From NCBI GenBank assembly GCA_040002435.1, contig JBDUEM010000001.1, positions 28,050 through 92,049 on the forward strand: a DNA stretch of 64,000 nt. The letters run 5' to 3'. Origin of the DNA: JANXXV01 sp040002435. Its GTDB lineage: Bacteria; Acidobacteriota; Terriglobia; Bryobacterales; Bryobacteraceae. The notes beneath the pieces are model-generated. The model was not told the origin of the DNA. It was given only the letters and a program-made list of their open reading frames with translations, and searched no databases. Both the position numbers and the translations under genes were made by a program. This document shows positions 51,403-59,149 of this stretch, in pieces (positions within the stretch are counted from its first letter, which is position 1; every line of letters starts with the position of its first letter).

Positions 51403-52445
51403 TTACCACCGGGGATCGAAGCGGATGTCCAATGCGGCTCCCAGCCGAGTTGCAGCGTAAGGAACGGTCCCGTCTTCGCTTGTGGGTACAATCTCCGCAA
51501 GTAGGCGCTCTCGCCGTTGATGATGGGCGCGTCGGATAGCCGCATGATCCCGATGGTGGACGTTTCCACGTCTCCGTCCTTGCGCGATCGCGTGAACGCT
51601 ACATACTTACTGTCGGGCGAGATGTCGCCGCCATAGATGTGCCGTGCATCTTCGCCAAACACCAGTGTGCGATTCTGTCCATCGCCGTTGCTCATCCAAA
51701 GCTGCGTCCAGCCATAACCGGCTTTCTGCCCGACGTCCTGCGCCGCCTTTCCTCCATCGGCCGCTTCCTGATCGGCGGGGCGGGAGGAATAGACCAACCG
51801 TTTCGCATCGGGAAACCAGTCCGGCGTGCAGTTTTGAAACTTTGCCACTGGATTCACCTCGCCCGTTTCCGCGTTCATGCGTACGACGGTCCAGTTTTCT
51901 CCAAAGCGATTGGCCGGTCCGGTGAACCACTTGCCATCGGGGGACCAGTATAGTTGCTGGTAGATTCCGTTGCGGTCCATCTTGCGGACCACGGCCTTCG
52001 TGGCAAGGTCCCTGATCTCAATGCCGGCGCGGGTGAGGCACGCTACCTGCTTGCCGTCGGGGCTCCAGGTGGCCCACGGGAACTCCCCCGGCTCCCCATA
52101 CGCAGCGGGGTTTGTTCCGTCGGCATTCGCGATGATCAATTGTCCCGCAGCGCCCCAGGAGTCATGGTGGATTTTCGTACCCGCCAAGGTGCGCCGCCAC
52201 AGCAGGCGCTTGCCATCCGGCGAGAACCGGCCGCCAAGCTCATTGGTTCCCGGGGTGTTGGTGATGTTTCGAATGTGCGTGCCGTCTGGCCGCGAGAGAA
52301 ACAGGTCCCAATCGCCCTTGGGCGTGTGCGCGCTATACACTATCCACCCGTTGCGCGCGACCTCCTTCTGCAGACGTGCAGTGGCGGGGTCGCCCGCCGC
52401 CATCGTCATCTCGACGCAAAGTAGGAATGGAAAGATGAGGCGCAT
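51399..52445 (-). CDS. TolB-like beta-propeller (PD40 repeat) protein
   Basis: A 348-residue exported protein with a signal peptide (MRLIFPFLLCVEMTMAAG). At least five PD40 repeats of the TolB-propeller type are visible: GGRFSPDGKRLLWRR, ATWSPDGKQVACLT, LYWSPDGKWFTG, DWFPDAKRLVYSS and GDISPDSKYVAFTR. It lies first in the four-gene operon with the lipoprotein, MBOAT and AlgX-like genes. Such propellers usually bind proteins or polymers; here perhaps the polysaccharide being modified. No enzymatic residues are obvious. Confidence 0.82.
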   Translation of the reverse strand: MRLIFPFLLCVEMTMAAGDPATARLQKEVARNGWIVYSAHTPKGDWDLFLSRPDGTHIRNITNTPGTNELGGRFSPDGKRLLWRRTLAGTKIHHDSWGAAGQLIIANADGTNPAAYGEPGEFPWATWSPDGKQVACLTRAGIEIRDLATKAVVRKMDRNGIYQQLYWSPDGKWFTGPANRFGENWTVVRMNAETGEVNPVAKFQNCTPDWFPDAKRLVYSSRPADQEAADGGKAAQDVGQKAGYGWTQLWMSNGDGQNRTLVFGEDARHIYGGDISPDSKYVAFTRSRKDGDVETSTIGIMRLSDAPIINGESAYLRRLYPQAKTGPFLTLQLGWEPHWTSASIPGGK

Positions 52446-52521
52446 GCCGAATCACAATGATGCCTCACGCGCGTAGAGCGCTGCAAGCGGCTGTTTGAGA
52501 CCGTCCGCACGCCGCATGTGC

Positions 52522-52540
52522 CGTAAATATTTAATTTACG
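52522..52540. promoter_or_regulatory. Inverted repeat, candidate operator
   Basis: CGTAAAT-N5-ATTTACG is a perfect 7+7 bp inverted repeat directly before the promoter-like hexamers for TonB receptor 3. The arms and 5-bp spacer fit a dimeric regulator binding site. Confidence 0.4.
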
Positions 52541-52541
52541 C

Positions 52542-52570
52542 TTTCATTTAATATACTTCCGCTGTATACT
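52542..52570 (+). promoter_or_regulatory. Candidate promoter for TonB receptor 3
   Basis: TTTCAT (52542-52547), 17 bp, TATACT (52565-52570). A second TATACT is at 52552-52557. This would give a long leader of about 330 nt before the receptor ATG. Confidence 0.35.
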
Positions 52571-52904
52571 TATCGAAACAGCGGGGGAATCTACATGATT
52601 CAGCCGACAAAAGAAGCCGAACGGGCGATTCTTTTCATACCTTCTCAGGGTCTTCAACGGGCTGCCGGGATCGTTACGACAGGCTCTCATTTCCGGTCAA
52701 TCTTCCGGAACCCGCAGCGGCCCAGCTACGCTTTTTCCGGCCGTTCCACGTCATTTCCCGATCCGCAGCATGATGCTCGCATGGCCGACGCGGCCGTAAT
52801 CAGCACTGGCCTTGTCCGCCAATTCGTAAGATCAGCCGGCGATTAGGCGACGCTTTCGCATCCTACTCGCCAGTTTCGTACTGAATCGAACAGGAGCCTT
52901 TGAC

Positions 52905-55900
52905 ATGAATGACAATTTTTCGCGCAAATGTTTGGGGATCGTCTCCCTGCTGCTCTTAAATTTGCCCCTGCTGTCCCAAACTCTGGACACGGGAATTCTC
53001 GGTACGGTAAGCGACCCCGGCGGCGCAGTCATCGCCGGCGCCACCGTTACCATCAACAGCCCGTCGACGGGCTTATCGCGCAACGTGAAAACTGCCCAGG
53101 ACGGTAAATATGAAGTGCGGTACCTGGTGCCGGGCCAGTACACGGTGGAGGCGCAAGCGGCCGGGTTCCGAACCGAACGGACCAACAGCGTGACGATACA
53201 GCTCAATCAACAGGCGCGGATTGATTTTGCCATGCAGCTGGGAGAGACGCAGCAGACGGTGGAGATTACAAGCGCCTCGCCGTTACTGCAGACGGAGAAT
53301 GCCACACTGGGCGGCGTGGTGACCACGGAGCGCATCGTGAATCTTCCGCTGAACGGCCGCAGCTTCGTTCAACTGTCGGTGCTGACGCCCGGGGTGCGTG
53401 TGACGGAGCCTTCGCAGTTCACCTCCAGCACGAACGGTTCGCGCATCATCGCCAACGGCGCCCGCGATTCCTGGATGCAGGTGAACATAGACGGAATCAC
53501 GATGGTGAACAATCGCAGCAACTATGTGACGCTGTATCCCATCATTGATTCCCTGCAGGAGTTCAAGGTACAGAGCGGCAACTACACCGCGGAATATGGC
53601 GGCAACGCGGGGGCCAATGTGAACTTGCAACTGCGCTCGGGGACCAACCAGTTTCATGGGACAGCCTATGAGTTCCTGCGAAACAATGCACTGGATGCGC
53701 GCAGCTATTTCCGGCCCGCTCCGTTCCAGAAAGACATTTTGCGGAGGAACCAGTTTGGTGGCGTTGTCTCTGGCCCGATCCGGAAAGACAGGACGTTTTT
53801 CCTGCTCGGCTATGAAGCCATCCGCTCCGTTCAGCAGAGTGCGGCGAGCAACATTGTGCTCACCGCCGCGCAAAGGGCGGGGAATTTTTCGGCTACTACC
53901 GCGCCCGTTAATGATCCGTTAAGCGGCACACCGTTCCCTGGAAACATCATCCCCGCCAATCGGCTGAATCCGGTCTCGGTGTCGCTGGTGAACAAATACA
54001 TGCCGCTGCCGAACACGTCCGCCGTCGTGAATTATTCGGGTGTTACGCAGGGTCATCTGGCGACGGATCAGGGTGTGGCGCGGGTGGATCAATACTTCAG
54101 CCAGACTGACCAGGTATTCGTTCACTACATTCGATCCCGCAGAGATTTTCCCAATTACGAGCTGAATCCGAATTTCTACTTCAACGGTACGTTTCCCAAT
54201 TCCAGTCTCTCCGCACAATACGTGCATACTTTCAGCCCTACGCTATTGAACGAAGTTCGATTCGGTTTCAACCTGGCGAACGTTTCCGTGTTGAGCCCGC
54301 GCGCGAACACCGATTTCACTATCGCTTCGCTGGGAATCAACGGACTGAATGTCGGAGGCCCAAGCGGGCGGCCACTGCGGAAGGATGAACAGGGATTTCC
54401 GGTACTGAACATCAGCGGATACATGGGGCTTGGCGACGACCAGGCAGCCTCAAACCTGGACAACAGCCGCACTTACCAGGTTGTGGACAACCTCACGTGG
54501 ATCCGCGGATCGCATTCGCTGAAGATCGGCGGGGACCTCCGCCGCGTGCTGGATGACGCCACGACCAACAATTGGCCATTCGGCAACATGGCGTTCACAG
54601 GTGACCTTTCCGGCAACTCGGCCGCGGATTTCATGCTGGGCTTTCCACGGACCACACTGACACCGGAAGGAGTTCCGGTGTCCAAAATCCGGCAGTGGCG
54701 CTATGGGGCTTATGTGCAGGATGACTGGAAAGCCACGTCCCGGCTGACTCTGAACCTCGGCCTGCGCTACGACTTCTATGGGCAACCGCACGAAGTGAAC
54801 GGAGTGACGCGTACACTGCGGTTCGATCTTGGGCCGGACCCGGTGCTCTATCCTGAGCCAGGCAAAGTGGCCGATATTTACAAGAACGAATATCTGTACT
54901 TCAGCCCGCGTTTTGGTTTTGCCTGGCGGTTGCCTAAAAATACGGTAGCCCGCGGGGGTTACGGCATCTTTTACAGCGCCGCGCAGTTCGACAACATGAA
55001 TATTCTGCAGCTGAATCCGCCGACCGCCGGCAGCCTGACGGTCACCAATCCTACAGTCAATCCGGTGGCGACGATCGATAACCCGGTTCCGGCTTCTTTA
55101 TACCCCGGCAGCCCGATTTTCAACGTCGTCTCGATCCCGCAGGATCGAAAGCGGCACAACGCTTACATGCAGAATTTCAATTTTCAGTTGTCGCATCAAT
55201 TCACGTCGAGCGACGTGCTGGAGGCCGGATGGGTGGGCAGCAAAGGGACCCATGTGGATACCAGCCTCAATAATTTCAACCAGCCCGATCCGGGGCCCGG
55301 CGCGATCCAGGCACGGCGGCCTTACCCACAATATGCGCGGATCCGCATGATCTCGCCGGACACGAATACGGTGTATCACTCGCTGCAAGCCCGGTTCGAG
55401 CACCGTTTCTCAAAAGGGTTGAGCGCGACCGGCGCCTACACGTGGTCGCACCTGATCGACGATGCGGGCGAGACGATCAACGCCGGCGGATGCCAATGCC
55501 AGAACCCCCGCAACCGCGGCAGTGCGGAGCGGGCCACCAGCATTCTGGATCAGCGGCATCGGGCGACCATCGGCTTCCTGTATGAAATTCCGTTTACGAA
55601 GGGCTTTACAGGTGTCCCTGGGGCGATCCTGGGCGGCTGGCAGACGGGCGGAATCCTTACGTTCGCCAGCGGTCTCCCCTTCAACGTTCTGCAGAGTGGA
55701 GACAGCCAAAATAACGACGGTCTGTGGGAGCGGCCGAACCTGGTGCTCGGGCAGAGCGTGTCGCCGGCAAACCAAACGCTGGACCAGTGGTTCAATACGG
55801 CTGCGTTTTCCCGCTCCGTTATGATGTATGGCAATTCGCCGCGGAATCCGTTTGTGGGACCGGGGATTTCTACGTGGGATTTGTCGGCCTCGAAGTCGTT

Positions 55901-56078
55901 TAAGATGCCGCGGCTGGAATCGCACTCGCTGATGTTCCGCTCGGAATTCTTCAACGCGTTTAATACACCGCAGTTTTCGAATCCTGGTGGGACTCTGGGG
56001 AACGGGACTTTCGGCCGGGTTACGAGTACGTCGGTTCCGAACAGGCAGATTCAGTTTGCGCTGAAGTATATGTTTTAG
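52905..56078 (+). CDS. TonB-dependent receptor with carboxypeptidase-regulatory domain (Oar-like) 3
   Basis: A 1057-residue outer membrane receptor. It has a signal peptide (to about residue 25), the regulatory beta sandwich (TGILGTVSDPGGAVIAGATV), the plug with IVNLPLNGRSFVQLSVLTPG (about 143-162) and a beta-barrel ending KYMF. AGGAG lies 8 bp before the ATG. Unlike receptor 2 it has no cotranscribed enzyme; a strong hairpin follows its stop at 56084-56137. Substrate unknown. Confidence 0.92.
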   Translation: MNDNFSRKCLGIVSLLLLNLPLLSQTLDTGILGTVSDPGGAVIAGATVTINSPSTGLSRNVKTAQDGKYEVRYLVPGQYTVEAQAAGFRTERTNSVTIQLNQQARIDFAMQLGETQQTVEITSASPLLQTENATLGGVVTTERIVNLPLNGRSFVQLSVLTPGVRVTEPSQFTSSTNGSRIIANGARDSWMQVNIDGITMVNNRSNYVTLYPIIDSLQEFKVQSGNYTAEYGGNAGANVNLQLRSGTNQFHGTAYEFLRNNALDARSYFRPAPFQKDILRRNQFGGVVSGPIRKDRTFFLLGYEAIRSVQQSAASNIVLTAAQRAGNFSATTAPVNDPLSGTPFPGNIIPANRLNPVSVSLVNKYMPLPNTSAVVNYSGVTQGHLATDQGVARVDQYFSQTDQVFVHYIRSRRDFPNYELNPNFYFNGTFPNSSLSAQYVHTFSPTLLNEVRFGFNLANVSVLSPRANTDFTIASLGINGLNVGGPSGRPLRKDEQGFPVLNISGYMGLGDDQAASNLDNSRTYQVVDNLTWIRGSHSLKIGGDLRRVLDDATTNNWPFGNMAFTGDLSGNSAADFMLGFPRTTLTPEGVPVSKIRQWRYGAYVQDDWKATSRLTLNLGLRYDFYGQPHEVNGVTRTLRFDLGPDPVLYPEPGKVADIYKNEYLYFSPRFGFAWRLPKNTVARGGYGIFYSAAQFDNMNILQLNPPTAGSLTVTNPTVNPVATIDNPVPASLYPGSPIFNVVSIPQDRKRHNAYMQNFNFQLSHQFTSSDVLEAGWVGSKGTHVDTSLNNFNQPDPGPGAIQARRPYPQYARIRMISPDTNTVYHSLQARFEHRFSKGLSATGAYTWSHLIDDAGETINAGGCQCQNPRNRGSAERATSILDQRHRATIGFLYEIPFTKGFTGVPGAILGGWQTGGILTFASGLPFNVLQSGDSQNNDGLWERPNLVLGQSVSPANQTLDQWFNTAAFSRSVMMYGNSPRNPFVGPGISTWDLSASKSFKMPRLESHSLMFRSEFFNAFNTPQFSNPGGTLGNGTFGRVTSTSVPNRQIQFALKYMF

Positions 56079-56083
56079 GGAGC

Positions 56084-56137
56084 GGGCGCTGCCCCCGGCA
56101 CGCAACGGCAACGACGCCATTTGCGTGCCGGGCGCCC
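56084..56137. terminator. Strong bidirectional hairpin between convergent genes
   Basis: CCGGCACGCAA (56095-56105) pairs perfectly with TTGCGTGCCGG (56121-56131), and GGGCGC (56084-56089) with GCGCCC (56132-56137), leaving a 5-nt bulge on one side. It lies 5 bp after the receptor stop and 9 bp after the TAG of the peroxiredoxin (56147), serving both transcripts. There is no obvious T-tract. Confidence 0.6.
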
Positions 56138-56146
56138 GGTTCTTGT

Positions 56147-56686
56147 CTACTGCTTCTTGTGTGCCGCGCGGCTACAGGCGGTGTCGGCGCCTGTGGGGTC
56201 AATTGCGGAACTGCCTTCCTCTATATAGACGATCTTCCCTTCCTTATCCACCACGAACGTCGCGCGATTGGCAACGCCGGCCTGGGGTATGAGAATGCCA
56301 TAAGCGGTGGCCACTTTGCGATCGAAGAAATCGCTCAGTAATGGGAATGAAGCGCCAACCTTGGCGGCGAATTCTTTTTGGGAGGGAGTGTTATCGGTGC
56401 TAATGCCAAAAACTTTGGTGTCGTTGCCTTCAAATTTTGCAATACCAGCCTGGTATGCGGTGATTTCGCGATTTCAGCCACCGGTGAAGGCAGCGGGAAA
56501 GAACGCCAGCACGACGGTATTCTTTCCTCGGAAACTGGAGAGGGTTACCTTTCCACCCTGGGTGGAAGGTAAGGTGAAGTCAGGCGCCATATCGCCTTCC
56601 TTGAGATTCGTATGCGGCGGCTGGGTGTTCTGAGCAAACAGGCTCATAGCGAACAAACTACCCGCGATGACAAGAAGCTTTCTCAT
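56147..56686 (-). CDS. Exported peroxiredoxin (AhpC/TSA family), probable selenoprotein with Sec71 encoded by TGA
   Basis: Reading through the TGA at 56476-56474 gives a full-length 179-residue peroxiredoxin. Residues 1-19 are a signal peptide (MRKLLVIAGSLFAMSLFAQ). The core APDFTLPSTQGGKVTL is followed by FFPAAFTGG, where the family has the P-x3-T-x2-C peroxidatic site; here P64, T68 and the TGA codon at 71 stand in exactly those places. Family sequence continues without a break: ITAYQAG, VFGISTDN, FPLLSDF, RATFVVDKEGKIVY, with a possible resolving Cys171. A SECIS-like hairpin follows the TGA. It would reduce peroxides in the periplasm. It follows the alpha/beta hydrolase gene on the same strand. 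Ordinary gene calling would stop at 56474 and give a useless 70-residue fragment. Confidence 0.83.
56439..56476 (-). promoter_or_regulatory. UGA codon and bacterial SECIS-like stem-loop
   Basis: In the mRNA, AUACCA (56456-56451) pairs with UGGUAU (56447-56442) around a GGC apical loop (56450-56448); after one bulged U, two more G-C pairs extend the stem (56458-56457 with 56440-56439). The loop begins 23 nt after the UGA and its first base is G. Published bacterial SECIS models ask for a G in the first two loop bases, a short loop and roughly 16-37 nt between UGA and loop; all are met. Confidence 0.72.
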
Positions 56687-56722
56687 GGCATCTATTCTAC
56701 AGTTATTGCCGGATCATGGCGG

Positions 56723-57517
56723 TTAGCCGGCGAAGAATTCGGCCAGCACCGGAGCCAGGGCTTTCGGGCTCACCATGTGCGTTTGGCCCTCCAGCGTGCG
56801 GAACTTCGCATTCGGCAGGATCCCGGCGAGGGCTTTCATGGCGTGACGAATCCAGGCGGGGCTCTTGCCGCCGTCCAGCACCAGCGTCGATGTTGTGACG
56901 CCGGCCCATTTCCCGGCCGGTAAGGCGCTGCCCCGCTGGTAATCCTGCACCAGTGTGATGTCGTAGGGAAGCGTATGCGCCACGGCCTTCAGCTTCGACC
57001 ACGCCGGAAGAAAGCGCATCAAAGCGACGACTATCGCCGGAACGCCCACCAGCTTCATGAAGAGTTTGACAGCATCGCCTCGCCGTCCGGTGGATAGCGC
57101 CTCGTTCAGCCGTTTCATGAAATCCGGCGGAATGGGAGGGCGGCTGTCGTCGACAATGAACGGCGCCTCGTAAAGGGCCAGTTTGTGGATTGCCAGGCCG
57201 CGCCTGGCGGCTTCGAGGGCGAGGGCCGCGCCGGAGGAAATGCCATAGACGCAGGCCGATCCGCCGGCTTCGCGGATGAGCGCTTCGATGTCCTCCACTT
57301 CCCGCTCGACGGCGTAAGGCACTGCGTTGCCGCTGTCACCCCGTCCCCGGCGGTCGTAGATGAACACTGTGAACTGCGAAGCGAGGCGCTCCGCCAGCGG
57401 CCGGGCGGGTCCGGATTGGCGAGAGCAGAGGGCGCCGTCCACCAGAATCAGCGCGGGTCCGGTGCCTGAGCGCTCGAACGCGATGGGCGTGCCGTCTTTG
57501 GAGTGTAGCTGTTTCAC
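56723..57517 (-). CDS. Alpha/beta hydrolase
   Basis: A 264-residue alpha/beta-hydrolase-fold protein. I chose the GTG at 57517, which overlaps the stop of the YciI-like gene (GTGA) and has GGGAG upstream, giving VKQLHSKDGTPIAFERSGTG; an ORF start at 57595 would run through the upstream gene. The nucleophile elbow is YGISSGAAL (Ser about 93), slightly unusual for the G-x-S-x-G motif. A catalytic Asp is plausible in LVLDGGKSP and the His in EGQTHMVSP. Substrate unknown. The peroxiredoxin gene starts 36 bp downstream. Confidence 0.85.
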   Translation of the reverse strand: MKQLHSKDGTPIAFERSGTGPALILVDGALCSRQSGPARPLAERLASQFTVFIYDRRGRGDSGNAVPYAVEREVEDIEALIREAGGSACVYGISSGAALALEAARRGLAIHKLALYEAPFIVDDSRPPIPPDFMKRLNEALSTGRRGDAVKLFMKLVGVPAIVVALMRFLPAWSKLKAVAHTLPYDITLVQDYQRGSALPAGKWAGVTTSTLVLDGGKSPAWIRHAMKALAGILPNAKFRTLEGQTHMVSPKALAPVLAEFFAG

Positions 57518-57870
57518 TGAAAGTCTCCCGACTCGTAGAAAGGCCGGATTTCGAGTACGGCGTTTCCGTCGATGGCCGGCCAGCGTTTCACCCATGCGAT
57601 GGCCTCTTCCCTGGATTTCACGTCGATCATGGTGAAGCCCGCGATCAGTTCCTTTGTTTCGACGAAAGGCCCGTCGGTGACAAGCGGTTTCCCCCCGGCG
57701 AAACTGACCCGCGCGCCCTCGCTGCTGGGCTTCAGTCCCTCGGCCTGCAGCAGGGCTCCCGCCGCTGCCAGTTCGCCGTTGTACTTCATCATGGCGGCCA
57801 TCATTTCCGGTGCGGGCAGAGCGCCGGCTTCCGTCTCCTTGTCCGCCTTTCTAATGATCATGAATCGCAT
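57514..57870 (-). CDS. YciI-like (DGPF-domain) protein
   Basis: A 118-residue protein of the YCII/DGPF family, beginning at the ATG at 57870 with AGGAG 9 bp upstream; the frame upstream to 58407 is an artefact over the mreB promoter and mreB. The typical family parts are MRFMIIRKADKETEAGALPA, the tract MMKYNGELAAAGALLQAEGL, and TDGPFVETKELIAGF, the DGPF-like motif with conserved Asp. Such proteins are often encoded with ECF sigma factors and hydrolases. It is the first gene of a putative three-gene operon ending with the peroxiredoxin. Confidence 0.87.
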   Translation of the reverse strand: MRFMIIRKADKETEAGALPAPEMMAAMMKYNGELAAAGALLQAEGLKPSSEGARVSFAGGKPLVTDGPFVETKELIAGFTMIDVKSREEAIAWVKRWPAIDGNAVLEIRPFYESGDFQ

Positions 57871-58098
57871 TGCCGTGTCTCCTTGCTGCAGGTAAGTCGA
57901 ACGGCGTGAGCGAAGATCGACAGGTGCCGCGACTTTCTTCAGGCGGTGTAAGGCAGCTGACTTCCTCAATCCTGGCGTTCCCCGTACTATATTGATAATA
58001 CAAGTAAACATTGATGCCCTTGAAAGGGTTATGGTACTCTCGTAAGGGACGGTTTTCCTCTCCTCCTCACGACTTAAGCCGCCACCCGAAAGCTCCCA

Positions 58099-59124
58099 AT
58101 GAATCTGCGCTCTCTTTTCAGTCTGTTCTCTTCCGACCTCGCTATCGATCTCGGTACCGCGAATACTCTCGTCTTTGCCAAGGGCAAAGGAATCGTTGTA
58201 AACGAACCATCGATCGTAGCCATCAACAAGAATAACGGCGAGATTGAAGCGGTCGGAAAAGAAGCGAAGGAAATGCTCGGACGCACCCCGGGCAACATCG
58301 TCGCCATCAGGCCCATGAAAGACGGTGTCATTGCCGATTTCAAAGTCACCGAGCGCATGTTGAATTACTTTATTCATAAGGCGCATGGACGCAAGATGCT
58401 GGTGCATCCGCGCATTGTGATCGGCGTCCCGAGTGAGATTACGCAGGTGGAAAAGCGGGCGGTGATCGATTCGGCTTACCGCGCCAAGGCGAGCGAGGTA
58501 TTCCTGGTGGAGCAGGCGATGGTAGCGGCCATCGGCGCCGGGCTTCCCATTACCGAGCCTTCCGGAAACATGGTGGTGGATATTGGAGGGGGCACGACCG
58601 ACGTCGCGGTGGTTTCCCTGTCGGGCATTGTTTACTCGCGTTCGGTGCGTGTGGCGGGCAATGAGATGGACGACGCCATCATGCAGTACCTGAAACGGAA
58701 GTACAACCTGCTGATAGGGGAGCGCACGGCAGAGGCGATCAAAATTCAGCTTGGTTCCGCCTATCCCCTGGATCGTCCTCTGACGATGGAGATTAAGGGG
58801 CGCAATCTGATTGAAGGCGTGCCGAAGACGATTACGATCGATGACGCGGAAATTCGCGAGTCACTCTCGGAGTGTATTGCGACGATCATGAATGCCATTC
58901 GCGTCGCCCTGGAACGGACGCCGCCGGAGCTTAGCGCGGATATCAGCGATAAAGGCATCGTGCTTACCGGCGGAGGTGCGATGATCAAGAATCTGGACCG
59001 GCGCATCCGGGAAGAGACGGGGTTGCCTGTTTCCATCGCCGAGGATCCACTGGCCTCTGTCGTGCTGGGCACAGGGAAGATGCTGACCGACTTCAAACTG
59101 CTGCGGCGCATCGCGATCGAATAA
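58099..59124 (+). CDS. mreB: Rod shape-determining protein MreB
   Basis: A 341-residue bacterial actin homologue. The N-terminal LAIDLGTANTLVF is phosphate loop 1, VVDIGGGTTDVAVVSLSG phosphate loop 2, and GIVLTGGGAMIKNLDRRI the adenosine motif. MreB filaments under the membrane position the elongation machinery in rod-shaped cells. Residues 2-10 (NLRSLFSLF) could form the membrane-binding amphipathic helix. It is the first gene of the mre/rod operon; the 228-bp gap upstream contains AT-rich promoter-like sequence near 57990-58040 but no clear consensus. Confidence 0.97.
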   Translation: MNLRSLFSLFSSDLAIDLGTANTLVFAKGKGIVVNEPSIVAINKNNGEIEAVGKEAKEMLGRTPGNIVAIRPMKDGVIADFKVTERMLNYFIHKAHGRKMLVHPRIVIGVPSEITQVEKRAVIDSAYRAKASEVFLVEQAMVAAIGAGLPITEPSGNMVVDIGGGTTDVAVVSLSGIVYSRSVRVAGNEMDDAIMQYLKRKYNLLIGERTAEAIKIQLGSAYPLDRPLTMEIKGRNLIEGVPKTITIDDAEIRESLSECIATIMNAIRVALERTPPELSADISDKGIVLTGGGAMIKNLDRRIREETGLPVSIAEDPLASVVLGTGKMLTDFKLLRRIAIE

Positions 59125-59149
59125 GAAGGATTATGCGGGTTTCCGAACT

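Larger units (their letters stand above)
52446..52904. other. Leader region of TonB receptor 3
   Basis: This 459-bp stretch separates the propeller operon from the third receptor. It contains an AT-rich block with an inverted repeat and promoter-like hexamers (52522-52570), and an 83-codon open frame at 52595-52846 with GGGGGA upstream. The frame has no recognised family and atypical composition, so I do not call it a gene. Confidence 0.5.

Noticed and set aside
52595..52846. 83-residue plus-strand frame in the leader of receptor 3
   Set aside because: It has a possible ribosome binding site but no recognisable family and atypical composition; kept only as a remark.
56147..56473. Treating the peroxiredoxin as a simple pseudogene split by a stop
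   Set aside because: The stop is TGA exactly at the catalytic Cys position, no other damage exists in 179 codons, and a SECIS-like hairpin follows; selenocysteine fits better. It remains the fallback if the genome lacks Sec machinery.
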